Shown: positions 29,139 through 37,737, counted from the first letter of the stretch. The stretch is 48,950 nucleotides of DNA from an uncultured Burkholderiales bacterium (GCA_903905475.1 CAIVGK010000085.1:1-48950); one strand, 5' to 3'. Notes: generated from the sequence alone by a model not told the origin. Translations and numbers: made by a program.

Positions 29139-29747
29139 GTGCAACTTCACGCAACGGACCGCTGCTCTCCCAGACCCGCTGCGTTGCGCACCCGGTGGGT
29201 CACTGGGCTGCGCGTGTGGCTGCTGGCGTGCGTCATGGGGTGGCTTCCCGCCTGGTCCGGCGAGAGCTCGCCCGAACTCAGCGTGTTCGAGGTCACGCGG
29301 GGCGAAGACGGCCTGGCGGTCAATTTCGCGGCACGCTTCGATCTGCCACCCAGCGTGGAAGGCGCCTTGTTGAAGGGCGTTCCGTTGCATTTCGTGGCCG
29401 ATGCCGCACTTTTTCGTGAGCGCTGGTACTGGAGCGACCAGCTGGTGAGCCGTGTGAGTCGCACCTGGCGGCTCGCCTATCAGCCGCTCACCCGTTCCTA
29501 TCGGGTGAGCTTTGGCGGCTTGAACCAGAGCTTCGACAGCGCCGCCGAGGCCGTTGCCGTGGTTCGTCGCATGGCCGGCTGGCGGCTGGCCGAGCCGGGG
29601 CAGCTCGAGGCCGGCGGCAAGTACTACGTGGAGTTCAGCTACAAGCTCGACACCACCTTGCTGCCGCGCCCGATGCAGATCGGCATTGGTGGCCAGCCGG
29701 AGTGGCTGCTGCAGCTCGAGAAGGTCCAGCGCCTGCCTGCGCCCTAG
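29139..29747 (+). CDS. DUF4390 periplasmic protein
   Basis: A 202-residue protein of unknown function conserved next to ntrYX in betaproteobacteria. A basic N-terminus and hydrophobic stretch (GLRVWLLACVMGWLPAW) form a signal peptide or anchor. The rest looks beta-rich: FEVTRGEDGLAVNFAARF, then WYWSDQLVSRVSRTWRLAYQ and FSYKLDTTLLPRPMQ, a family-typical pattern. The start is a GTG at 29139, 14 nt after rsmB; there is no earlier in-frame start outside rsmB and the only later ATG would remove half the signal peptide. Its position suggests a role with the NtrY sensor, but that is context only. Confidence 0.85.
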   Translation: MQLHATDRCSPRPAALRTRWVTGLRVWLLACVMGWLPAWSGESSPELSVFEVTRGEDGLAVNFAARFDLPPSVEGALLKGVPLHFVADAALFRERWYWSDQLVSRVSRTWRLAYQPLTRSYRVSFGGLNQSFDSAAEAVAVVRRMAGWRLAEPGQLEAGGKYYVEFSYKLDTTLLPRPMQIGIGGQPEWLLQLEKVQRLPAP

Positions 29748-29756
29748 GATGCGCCG

Positions 29757-32057
29757 ATGACCAAAGCCAACCGCTGGGCATGGATCATCTCCCTGGTGGT
29801 CGTCACCGGCGCCAGCCTGGTGCTGACGTTCCTGCTGTCGATCACCACCAACAACCGGTCGTTCTACGAGCAACACTACGAGTGGCTGTTCTGGCTCAAC
29901 ATCGTGGTGGCGGTGCTGCTCGTGCTGGTGATCGGCATCGCCGCCGTTCGCATGTGGCTGCGCGTGCAGCGCGGCAAGTTCGGTGGGCGGCTGCTGCTCA
30001 AGCTGGCGGCCATCTTCGCGCTGGTGGGTGTGCTGCCCGGCGTGCTGATCTACACGGTGAGCTACCAGTTCGTCTCGCGCGGCATCGAGAGCTGGTTTGA
30101 CGTCAAGGTCGAAGGCGCGCTGGATGCCGGCTTGGCGCTCGGGCGCGGCATGCTCGACGCGCAGCTCAACGACGTCTCGCACCAGGCGCAACTGGCCGCC
30201 GAGCGTCTGGGAGATGCCGGCGGCGAGGTCCAGCCGCTGGCGCTCGAGCGCTTGCGCGAGCAGTTGGCAGCGAATGACCTCGCCATCGTCAACGGCACCG
30301 GCCAAGTGCTGTTGTGGGTGGCCCGCTCGGCCGACCTGCAAAAGCCGGACCGGCCTTCGCCCACGCTGCTGAGCGACGCGCGCCGCTCGCGTGTGGCCGC
30401 ACGCATCGAGGGCCTGGACGACGACGGCTCCGGTGCGCCCGTGCCCGGCAGCGGGCCCGCGCGCATCCGCGCGCTGGCGCTGGTGCCCAGCGCGGACATC
30501 GCACTCGCGCGTCAGGAGCGCTACTTGCTCGCCACCATGCTGCTGCCCGCGTCACTGGCCACCCACGCGCTGGCGGTGCAGTCGGCGTATCGCGAATACC
30601 AGCAGCGCTCGCTGGCCCGCGAGGGCCTGCGCAAGATGTACATCGGCACGCTGACCCTCACGCTGATCCTGGCGGTGTTCGGTGCCTTGCTGCTCGCGGT
30701 GACGTTGTCCAACCAGCTCGCGCAGCCGCTGCTGCTGCTGGCCGAAGGCGTGCGGCAGGTGGCCAAGGGCGATCTGGGCGTCAAGCAGGTGTTCGATTCG
30801 CGCGATGAGCTCGGCGGCCTGACCCGCTCGTTCGCCGACATGACCGAGCAACTCTCCGAAGCGCGTGCGCTGGTGCAGCGCAGCGTCTCGCAGGTCGAAG
30901 GCGCGCGCGCCAACTTGCAGACCATCCTCGACAACCTGACGGCCGGCGTGATCGTGTTCGACCGCGATGGCCGCATCGACACCGTGAACCCGGGCGCCAC
31001 GCAAATCGTGGGGCTGCCGCTGGCGGACTATCGAGGGCGCCGGCTGGCCGAGGTCGAGGGCCTCGAGTCCTTTGGTGCCGCCGTATGGCAGCGCTTCGAA
31101 TCGCAGGCCGATGGCCCCGGCGTCGGTGACCGCGGCCACTGGCAAGACGCTTTCGAACTGCAAAGCGGCCCCAACCGCGACACGCTGAACCTGCTGGTTC
31201 GCGGCGCCGACATGCCGCAAGGCGCGCACCTGATGGTCTTCGACGACATCACCGAGGTGGTGTCGGCTCAGCGCATCGAAGCCTGGAGCGAGGTCGCGCG
31301 GCGCCTCGCCCACGAGATCAAGAACCCGCTCACGCCGATCCAGCTGTCGGCCGAGCGGCTCGAGCACAAGCTTGCAGCCAAGCTCGAAGGCGCCGACCAG
31401 GCCATGCTGGTGCGCGCCGTAGGCACCATCGTCACTCAGGTGCAGGCGATGAAAACGCTGGTCAACGAGTTCCGCGATTACGCGCGGCTGCCTGCGGCGC
31501 AGCTCAGCCCGCTCGATCTCAACGTGCTGGTCGGCGAGGTCCTCACGCTGTACGCCACTGCCCAGGAAGACGGCACGCTGGCCTTCACGGCTGAGGCCGA
31601 TCTGCCGCTGATCGTGGGCGATGCGACCCAGCTGCGCCAGGTCATCCACAACCTGGTTCAAAACGCCCTCGATGCCGTTGCCGAGCCGCCACGCGGCCAG
31701 GCCCGCGTGAGCGTCAAGACCGAAGTCGCGCGCAACGAAGCCGGTGCGGTGCGCGTGGTGCGGCTGCATGTCAGCGACAACGGACCGGGGTTTCCCGACA
31801 AGGTGCTCAAGCGCGCTTTCGAGCCGTACGTCACCACCAAGGCCAAGGGAACCGGGCTCGGTCTGGCCGTGGTCAAGAAGATTGCCGACGAGCACGGCGC
31901 CCGTGCGCGCCTCATGAACGTGGTCGTCACCGACAGCGACGGAGCGCAGGGAATACCGGTGGTTCGGGGCGCCCAAGTTTCGATATCATTTTCGAAGTTT
32001 GCGCAGACACCAGCGCAGGCCGTGGCAGCGTCCACCGACACCGCGCCCGCTCACTGA
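29757..32057 (+). CDS. ntrY: NtrY-like sensor histidine kinase
   Basis: A 766-residue membrane kinase. Three N-terminal helices (about 8-30, 45-65, 83-103), an extracytoplasmic segment to about 293, a fourth helix (295-316), a HAMP linker (about 317-370), a PAS-like domain (about 385-500), then HisKA with the phosphoaccepting H519 in RRLAHEIKNPLTPIQ, and a HATPase domain with NLVQNALDAV, DNGPGF and GTGLGLAV. The HEIKNPLTP box and topology are those of NtrY, implicated in nitrogen and redox or envelope signalling; the signal is unknown. It starts 9 nt after DUF4390, and its partner regulator follows 6 nt downstream. Confidence 0.92.
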   Translation: MTKANRWAWIISLVVVTGASLVLTFLLSITTNNRSFYEQHYEWLFWLNIVVAVLLVLVIGIAAVRMWLRVQRGKFGGRLLLKLAAIFALVGVLPGVLIYTVSYQFVSRGIESWFDVKVEGALDAGLALGRGMLDAQLNDVSHQAQLAAERLGDAGGEVQPLALERLREQLAANDLAIVNGTGQVLLWVARSADLQKPDRPSPTLLSDARRSRVAARIEGLDDDGSGAPVPGSGPARIRALALVPSADIALARQERYLLATMLLPASLATHALAVQSAYREYQQRSLAREGLRKMYIGTLTLTLILAVFGALLLAVTLSNQLAQPLLLLAEGVRQVAKGDLGVKQVFDSRDELGGLTRSFADMTEQLSEARALVQRSVSQVEGARANLQTILDNLTAGVIVFDRDGRIDTVNPGATQIVGLPLADYRGRRLAEVEGLESFGAAVWQRFESQADGPGVGDRGHWQDAFELQSGPNRDTLNLLVRGADMPQGAHLMVFDDITEVVSAQRIEAWSEVARRLAHEIKNPLTPIQLSAERLEHKLAAKLEGADQAMLVRAVGTIVTQVQAMKTLVNEFRDYARLPAAQLSPLDLNVLVGEVLTLYATAQEDGTLAFTAEADLPLIVGDATQLRQVIHNLVQNALDAVAEPPRGQARVSVKTEVARNEAGAVRVVRLHVSDNGPGFPDKVLKRAFEPYVTTKAKGTGLGLAVVKKIADEHGARARLMNVVVTDSDGAQGIPVVRGAQVSISFSKFAQTPAQAVAASTDTAPAH

Positions 32058-32063
32058 GGGCTC

Positions 32064-32744
32064 ATGGCTTCCATTCTTGTTGTTGATGATGAGCTCGGCA
32101 TCCGAGCCCTGCTGTCCGAGATCCTGGCCGACGAAGGTCACCACGTCGAGCTGGCCGAAAACGCGGGCCAGGCGCGTGCCGCCCGTGAGCGGGGTCGCCC
32201 CGATCTGGTGTTGCTCGACATCTGGATGCCTGATGTCGACGGGATCACGTTGCTCAAGGAGTGGGGCGCCAGCGCCATGCTCACCATGCCCGTGATCATG
32301 ATGAGCGGCCACGGCACCATCGACACCGCGGTCGAGGCCACTCGCAATGGCGCGGTGGCCTTCCTTGAAAAACCGATCACCCTGCAAAAGTTGCTCAGTG
32401 CGGTGGCGCAAGGTCTGGCCCGGCCCGTGACCCGCGTTGCGGCGAGCGTGGCGCTGGACACCTTCGACCCCGAGCCCGCCGAGGCGATCGACGTCCCCGG
32501 CGTGGTCGCACCCCAGGTGTCGATGCTGATCGGCCCGCAGCCCGAACAAAGTTTCGACCTCAATCGCCCGCTGCGCGAAGCCCGCGATGCGTTCGAGAAA
32601 AGCTACTTCGAATTCCACCTCGCTCAGGAAAGCGGCAGCATGACCCGCGTGGCCGAGAAAACCGGCCTCGAGCGCACGCACCTCTATCGCAAGCTCAAGC
32701 AACTCGGCGTCGACTTGTCGCGCAGCAAACGCGGCGGACTGTGA
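32064..32744 (+). CDS. ntrX: NtrX-like response regulator lacking the AAA+ domain
   Basis: A 226-residue regulator. The receiver (1-120) has D8/D9, the phosphoacceptor D52 in LLDIWMPD and K103. A Pro/Glu-rich linker follows, then a Fis-type helix-turn-helix (about 175-215: FEFHLAQESGSMTRVAEK and THLYRKLKQLGVD). Canonical NtrX carries a sigma-54-interacting AAA+ ATPase between these parts; here roughly 230 residues are absent, so activation of sigma-54 polymerase is not expected. The short form keeps the same DNA-binding end and may act as a sigma-70 activator or repressor. GAGGG precedes the ATG, 6 nt after ntrY. The potassium-transport genes trkA/trkH that often follow in relatives are not here. 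Confidence 0.9.
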   Translation: MASILVVDDELGIRALLSEILADEGHHVELAENAGQARAARERGRPDLVLLDIWMPDVDGITLLKEWGASAMLTMPVIMMSGHGTIDTAVEATRNGAVAFLEKPITLQKLLSAVAQGLARPVTRVAASVALDTFDPEPAEAIDVPGVVAPQVSMLIGPQPEQSFDLNRPLREARDAFEKSYFEFHLAQESGSMTRVAEKTGLERTHLYRKLKQLGVDLSRSKRGGL

Positions 32745-33267
32745 GCGGCTCGGGGGTGCCGCGCGCCTGCTCAGAGCAGGAAAGGCCACGCGATCACTCA
32801 GCCAGACCTGCTGCACTGCCGTGTCCCACACGCGGCGATCGGCAACTGCATGCGTCACCAGCGTGCTGGCCTGCGGTGCGTGCCCCTTCCTTCATCACGC
32901 CAGACCTCCTGTGCCAGCACCGACACCGCATCTGTGCGGGTCAGAAGGCACTTGCCGAAGAAGGGCACCAAGGGCTTGTGGGTCACGCGCTGACAGTCAC
33001 TGCTGGTCATGGGGCGCACGCCCTGCTCAATTTGCTGAGTCCAACGCCCGCAGAGTCAGCGTGGCCACCGCCGCAAAGCGCCGCGTGGTCAGTGGCACAC
33101 CTGACGCCTCACAAAACCTGGCACGGTCGCAGAGGTCGCCCGCCGCGCTTGGCCAAACGCTGATCCCAGTGCCGCTTGCCGCAGCACAAGGCTCCCGGTG
33201 CTGCGCTGGTGACAAGGCAGGCGTCATTTAAGGCGCCACCGCAGGCGTTTTGTGGGTTGCACGCTGC
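32745..33267. other. Region without a convincing gene between ntrX and tRNA-Phe
   Basis: About 520 bp. No frame gives a product with recognisable domains or the strong third-position GC bias of the neighbours. The best short open stretch is on the minus strand (32855-33010, 51 codons, beginning MTSSDCQRVTHKPLVPFFGK); an adjacent frame gives VWDTAVQQVWLSDRVAFPAL. These read like pieces of one broken gene that I cannot name. The plus-strand frame from 32741 is compositionally poor. The end of the region holds the tRNA promoter. Confidence 0.5.
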
Positions 33268-33273
33268 TATAGT
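33268..33273 (+). promoter_or_regulatory. -10 box of the tRNA promoter
   Basis: TATAGT lies 13 nt before the mature 5' end of tRNA-Phe, the distance expected for a tRNA transcription start. A T-rich GTTTTGTGG stretch around 33247-33255 may carry a degenerate -35. Both tRNAs and the terminator at 33543 probably form one transcript. Confidence 0.5.
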
Positions 33274-33285
33274 CCCGCTCCTCGT

Positions 33286-33361
33286 GGCCTGGTAGCTCAG
33301 TTGGTAGAGCAGCGGATTGAAAATCCGCGTGTCGGTGGTTCGATTCCGCCCCAGGCCACCA
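33286..33361 (+). tRNA. tRNA-Phe (anticodon GAA)
   Basis: A 76-nt cloverleaf. The acceptor arms GGCCTGG and CCAGGCC pair perfectly. The D-loop AGCTCAGTTGGTAGAGC and the T-loop GGTTCGATTCC are canonical. The anticodon arm GCGGA-TTGAAAA-TCCGC places GAA at 33319-33321. The 3' CCA is encoded (33359-33361). Confidence 0.97.
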
Positions 33362-33446
33362 AGATGCGTCAGGGGCCCATGTGTTGCGATGGGTCTTTGT
33401 TCAGCCAGGAGGTTCGGTTTTGTTCCGTCCGCCTGGTGCTGTCAAC

Positions 33447-33522
33447 GCGGGATTAGCTCAGTTGGTAGAGCGATACCTTGCCAAGGTATAGGTCGAGAGT
33501 TCGAGTCTCTTATCCCGCTCCA
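33447..33522 (+). tRNA. tRNA-Gly (anticodon GCC)
   Basis: A 76-nt cloverleaf. Acceptor GCGGGAT pairs with ATCCCGC; the discriminator is T and CCA is encoded (33520-33522). The anticodon arm ATACC-TTGCCAA-GGTAT puts GCC at 33480-33482, and the T-arm contains GTTCGAGTC. It lies 85 bp after tRNA-Phe. Confidence 0.97.
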
Positions 33523-33542
33523 TTCTGTGATCGCAGAAGACC

Positions 33543-33576
33543 AAAGCCCCGCCTGTTTTGCAGGCGGGGCTTTTTT
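33543..33576 (+). terminator. Intrinsic terminator of the tRNA transcript
   Basis: A 13-bp perfect stem (AAAGCCCCGCCTG with CAGGCGGGGCTTT) around a TTTTG loop, ending in a run of six T. It lies 20 nt after tRNA-Gly. This is the strongest intrinsic terminator in the window. Confidence 0.93.
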
Positions 33577-33659
33577 CTGGGGCATCTCGGCTGCGATGCC
33601 CGTCCGCTGTGGTGGCCTTTGGCGTTTCTAGGCCTGCTGCTTGGGGGCGTTCCTGCACC

Positions 33660-34214
33660 CCCTCCGGGCTCAGCGTGGCCACCTCCGGGCCGCAGGCGCT
33701 GGAACCTCCCCGGCCAGCGAGACGCGCGCGCTCGAGAGTGGTGCCGTGGACTTCGTCCACAAGCCGGTGAACAAGGCCGTGCTGCGCGCGCGCATCCGCT
33801 TGCACCGCGAGCTCGTCCAGGCCGCTGATCAGGCGCTGGCCGCCGATTGCGCCAAGAGTGCCGGTCTGGGCAAGGTCGGCCACGAACTGCGCACGCCGAT
33901 GAACCACGAGAGGGGCTTCACGTACCTGCTGGGGCGTGAAGGCCGCTCAGGGCCACATCGCCTTGCGAGTGCTGCTGGTCGGGCGTCACCCGCACGCCGC
34001 GTCGCTGCGCTTCGACGTCCAGGGTCAGGGCATCGGCCTGAGCGCCGAGTCCCAGAGCCGGCTGTTCCAGGCCTTGGACCAGGCGGACAACCCGTTGACC
34101 CGTGCCTGCGATGGCCTGGGGCTTGAGCTCGCGCTGGCCGGGCGCTTGCTGGATCAGGCCGTGGCCCAGCGGCCGCAGTTTCAGCGCCCCCCACCGATCA
34201 CGCCACAGGCCTGA
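33660..34214 (+). pseudogene. Decayed receiver / histidine kinase (hybrid sensor) remnant
   Basis: Three pieces in two frames line up in the order of a receiver-HisKA-HATPase protein. About 33666-33704 reads GLSVATSGPQALE, the middle of a receiver. About 33719-33940, in another frame, reads ETRALESGAVDFVHKPVNKA, a receiver end with its Lys-Pro, then a helical linker and an H-box GKVGHELRTPMN. About 34002-34214, back in the first frame, reads RFDVQGQGIGLSAESQSRLF followed by QALDQAD and GLGLELALAGRLL, a worn HATPase end with the second G-box altered. The receiver phosphosite and most of the dimerisation and ATP-binding parts are missing. It ends 83 bp before the HD-GYP gene and may once have controlled it. 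Confidence 0.8.
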
Positions 34215-34297
34215 GCCGCCCGTCCCGTTTCTCAAGTGACGCGCCGGGCTGCCGAAAAAGGTAAGACGCGGCCGCGACTGGGCCGTGCCGCCCCCTC

Positions 34298-35554
34298 ATG
34301 AACTCTGCTCAAACACACGAAACCATCGAGGTCTCCGCGCTCAACGTGGGCATGCTCATCCACCTGGATGGTGGATGGATGTCGCACCCGTTTCCGCGCT
34401 CGAGCTTCAAGATTGCGAGCGCCGACCAGATTGCCACGCTGCGCGCGCTGGGTCTGGCGCGCGTGCGCTGGAGCCCGCAAGACAGCGATGTGGGTGGCGA
34501 TGTGCCGGCCTCAGCGGCCGCGCCGTCGATGGATCGGCGTGGTTCGCCGGCCGATCGCCGCCGTCGCCTCGAGCCACAGGCCGCGCCGAGTCCGTTGCTG
34601 ACGGCCAGCGAACGGCAGTTCGGCGAGGCTGCCAAGGCATCCAAGCAGGTGTTCGATCAGGTGGTCAGCCACCCCGTCGTCGCCCGGCAGGCGGCCGAGG
34701 CGCTGACCCGCGAGCTGGTCGACAAGATGGCTGGCACCGACGAGATGTGCATCCAGTTGCTCAGCGAGGGCAGCGGCGACCGCAGCAGCGCCCATGCGGT
34801 CAACGTGAGCGTGATTTCCCTCCTGATGGGTCGCTCGTTCGGGCTCGGCGAGGCCGACATGCTCGACCTCGGGATGGGCGCCTTGCTGCATGACGTGGGC
34901 AAGGCCGAAGTGGCCGAGCGCTATCGCCACCGTGAAGACCACTTCAACATGGCCGAGCGCCGGCTCTACGAGAGCCACGTGGCCAACGGCGTCGTGCACG
35001 CGCAGCGCCTGGAGCTCACGCCGGGGGCGTCGGAGATCATGGCCCAGCATCACGAGTACAGCAACGGCAGCGGCTTTCCGCGCGGCCTGACCACCGATCG
35101 CACCGCCACGCTGGCGCGCATCGTGGCGCTGGTCAACGCGTACGACAACCTGTGCAACTCGGCCCATCCGGCCCAAGCCGTCACCCCGCATGAGGCGGTG
35201 GCGCAACTGTTCACGCAAAACCACAAGCAGTTCGACACCGCCATCCTCGGCGCCTTCATCAAGATGATGGGCGTGTACCCGGCGGGCTCCGTGGTGCAGC
35301 TCACCGACGACCGCTATGCGCTGGTGGTGGGCGTCGTTTCTTCGCGCACCCTCAGGCCGCGCGTGCTCGTGCACGACGCCCGCGTACCGCGCGACGAGGC
35401 CGTCATCCTGGATCTCCAGACGGTCAGCAAGCTGGGCATCCGGCGCAGCCTGAAACCCTCGTCGCTGCCCGAGGACGTGCTCAGTTACCTGTCTCCGCGC
35501 ACGCGCCTGAACTACTTTTTCGAGCCGACAGGCGAGTCAGGAACGCCAGCGTGA
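34298..35554 (+). CDS. HD-GYP domain protein (c-di-GMP phosphodiesterase class) with DUF3391-type N-terminus
   Basis: A 418-residue protein. Residues about 10-60 resemble DUF3391 (VSALNVGMLIHLDGGWMSHPF), a common N-terminal module of HD-GYP proteins. The HD-GYP domain spans about 155-345: H166, the metal-binding HD at 198-199 in LLHDVGKAEV, HH at 251-252 and GSGFP at 257-261, where the usual GYP is GFP. Metal-binding residues look intact, so hydrolysis of cyclic di-GMP is plausible. There is no membrane segment. The downstream GGDEF-EAL gene starts with GTG inside this stop (GTGA, 4-nt overlap). The start follows a decayed sensor kinase. Confidence 0.9.
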   Translation: MNSAQTHETIEVSALNVGMLIHLDGGWMSHPFPRSSFKIASADQIATLRALGLARVRWSPQDSDVGGDVPASAAAPSMDRRGSPADRRRRLEPQAAPSPLLTASERQFGEAAKASKQVFDQVVSHPVVARQAAEALTRELVDKMAGTDEMCIQLLSEGSGDRSSAHAVNVSVISLLMGRSFGLGEADMLDLGMGALLHDVGKAEVAERYRHREDHFNMAERRLYESHVANGVVHAQRLELTPGASEIMAQHHEYSNGSGFPRGLTTDRTATLARIVALVNAYDNLCNSAHPAQAVTPHEAVAQLFTQNHKQFDTAILGAFIKMMGVYPAGSVVQLTDDRYALVVGVVSSRTLRPRVLVHDARVPRDEAVILDLQTVSKLGIRRSLKPSSLPEDVLSYLSPRTRLNYFFEPTGESGTPA

Positions 35555-37737
35555 GAGTCTTGCGCAGCCCTTCGCAGCCCGCGGCCGTGCTCGCCACGAC
35601 GGTGGTGCGGCGCGCTTTGGCCGCCGCGGCGCCCCCGCCGGTGGTGCGCGAGCGCATGACCGAAGGCTGGCTGCGCCCGGCACGCGCGCTGATCGAGGGG
35701 CTGCTCGATGCGGTGCTGCTGGTCGATCCCGACACCTTGATCCTGGTGGCGGCCAATGCGCCTGCGAGTGCCTTGCTGGGTGTCGAGGTGGGCGCCCTGT
35801 GCGGGCAGCGGGCGATTGATCTGGCCACCACGCCCGAAGACATGACCTTCTGGCAGGAGGCTGCGCTGGGCGGGCACGAGGGCGTCGATTCGCAGACCTG
35901 GGTCCAGCGTGCCGACGGCAAGCTGGTGGCCGTGCGTCGGCGCATCACCCACCTCAGGCTCCATGCGGAGCGTTGTGTGTTCATGGTCGTGATGCACGAC
36001 CGCAGCCAGGAGCTGCACACCGAGACCGAGCTGGCCGACCGCATCTCCGAACTGACCGCCACGCTCGAGTCGACGCACGACGGCATTTTGGTGACCGATC
36101 TGGGCGGGGCCATCCGCAACTTCAACCGCCGTTTCGCGGCGCTGTGGGCGGTGCCCGAAAGCCTGCTGGCGCAGCGCGACGACGTGGTCATCCGGGACTG
36201 GATGCTGCAAAGCGTGATCGAGCCGGCGGCCTATGAGCGCCGGCTGTGTGCCATCGACGCGGCGCCGCAGGCGAAGTCGACCGATGTCATCACCCTGACC
36301 GATGGCCGCGTGCTCGAGCGCATGGCACTGCCGCAACGCAGTCGCGGCCAGACCATCGGCCGCGTGTATTCGTTTCGCGACATCAGCGAGCGCATCGAGG
36401 CCAACCGGCGCATCGACCTGCTGTCGCACACCGACGCGCTGACCGGGCTGCCCAACCGCCGCGCGCTGCTCGACCGCGTCGAGTACGCGCTGGCGCTGTC
36501 GCAGCGCGATGGCACGCCGTTCGCGCTGCTGGTGCTCAACCTGGACCGCTTCAAGCACATCAACGACACCCTGGGCCGCAGCCTGGGTGACCGCGTGCTG
36601 ACCGATGTGGCCGACCGGCTGCTGACCACGATGCGGCAGATCGACACCGTGTGCCGCATCGGCGCCGACGAGTTCGTGCTGCTGGTGCATCAGGCCGACG
36701 CCCCCGGTGCCGAGTGCAGCGCGCGCCGCGTGCTCGAGGTGATGCAGCGCTCTTTCCTGCTCGACGACCTGAGCTTCACGGTGACGTGCAGCCTGGGCAT
36801 TGCGCTGTATCCCGGCGATGGCAACAGCGCTGACGAGTTGCTGCAGATGGCCGATGCGGCCATGCACGAAGCCAAGAACAGCGGTGGCGCCGGGTTCCGG
36901 TTCCATCAGGGCCGTGGCGACTCGAGCTTGAAACTGCGCAGCCGCATGAAGCTCGACCACGCCATGCGTCAGGCGCTGGCCGCAGGGCGATTCAGGCTCA
37001 ATTACCAGCCGCAAGTCGACCTGTACAGCGGCGAGATCGTCGGCGCCGAGGCGCTGATCCGCTGGCGTGACCCCGAACTGGGCGATGTGCCGCCGAACGA
37101 GTTCATTCCGGTGGCCGAGCGCAGCGGCTTCATCGTGTCGCTGGGCGCGTGGGTGCTGCGCCAGTCGGTGCAGCAAGCCGCGCTGTGGCGCGACAAGGGC
37201 TACCGGCTGCTGATGTCGGTCAACGTGTCGGCACTGCAGTTCCAGCAGCCTGATTTCGTCGCGTGCGTGGCGCAGGCGCTGGCCGAGGCGGGGCTCGAGC
37301 CCCAGTGGCTGGAGCTCGAACTCACCGAGTCGATCCTCATTCAGGACGCTGAGGAAGCGCTGCACCGTCTGCAAGGCCTGGCCCGACTGGGCGTGAAGCT
37401 GGCGATCGACGACTTCGGCACCGGTTATTCGAGCCTGGCGTACCTCAAGCGTTTTCCGATCGGGCGGCTCAAGATCGATCGCAGCTTCGTCAAGGGCTTG
37501 CCGGCCGACGAAAGCGATGCCGGCATCGTGCGCGCCATCGCCAACATGGCGCGCGCGCTGCACCTCGAGCTGATCGCCGAAGGCGTGGAAACCGAGGCCC
37601 AGCTGCAGTTCATGAAACAACTCGGCTGCCAGCAGTACCAGGGCTTCCTCAGGTCGCCGGCGGTCGACGTGGTGTCGTTCGAGTCGGTGATGGACGCCGG
37701 CCGCCCGGCCGCCACCGGGGTCGCGCGCAAGGCCTGA
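35551..37737 (+). CDS. PAS-GGDEF-EAL protein, probable c-di-GMP phosphodiesterase with degenerate cyclase half
   Basis: 728 residues: two PAS-like domains (about 42-155 and 165-285), GGDEF (about 290-450) and EAL (about 465-715). The cyclase signature is GADEF (371-375) instead of GGDEF, the metal-binding Asp of the usual DxD segment is Asn (N330 in LVLNLDRF), and the GH pair is GR (342-343), so diguanylate cyclase activity is unlikely. The EAL half is complete: EAL (500-502), NVSALQF, ELTES, DDFGTGYSSL (620-629), KIDRSFVK and EGVET. The GTG start overlaps the HD-GYP stop by 4 nt, so the two are coupled. No membrane helix is seen; signals would be cytosolic, sensed by the PAS domains. Confidence 0.93.
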   Translation: MRVLRSPSQPAAVLATTVVRRALAAAAPPPVVRERMTEGWLRPARALIEGLLDAVLLVDPDTLILVAANAPASALLGVEVGALCGQRAIDLATTPEDMTFWQEAALGGHEGVDSQTWVQRADGKLVAVRRRITHLRLHAERCVFMVVMHDRSQELHTETELADRISELTATLESTHDGILVTDLGGAIRNFNRRFAALWAVPESLLAQRDDVVIRDWMLQSVIEPAAYERRLCAIDAAPQAKSTDVITLTDGRVLERMALPQRSRGQTIGRVYSFRDISERIEANRRIDLLSHTDALTGLPNRRALLDRVEYALALSQRDGTPFALLVLNLDRFKHINDTLGRSLGDRVLTDVADRLLTTMRQIDTVCRIGADEFVLLVHQADAPGAECSARRVLEVMQRSFLLDDLSFTVTCSLGIALYPGDGNSADELLQMADAAMHEAKNSGGAGFRFHQGRGDSSLKLRSRMKLDHAMRQALAAGRFRLNYQPQVDLYSGEIVGAEALIRWRDPELGDVPPNEFIPVAERSGFIVSLGAWVLRQSVQQAALWRDKGYRLLMSVNVSALQFQQPDFVACVAQALAEAGLEPQWLELELTESILIQDAEEALHRLQGLARLGVKLAIDDFGTGYSSLAYLKRFPIGRLKIDRSFVKGLPADESDAGIVRAIANMARALHLELIAEGVETEAQLQFMKQLGCQQYQGFLRSPAVDVVSFESVMDAGRPAATGVARKA

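Noticed and set aside
32741-33163. 140-codon plus-strand frame after ntrX
   Set aside because: Composition (Cys, Pro, His) and third-position usage are unlike the neighbours, with no domain; I treat the region as degraded.
33291-33471. Direct repeat of about 17 bp (AGCTCAGTTGGTAGAGC)
   Set aside because: It is the conserved D-arm shared by the two tRNA genes, not an attachment site or insertion footprint.
33523-34297. Prophage or island integrated at tRNA-Gly
   Set aside because: No integrase, no duplicated tRNA 3' end and no phage-like genes are seen; the debris is a decayed kinase.
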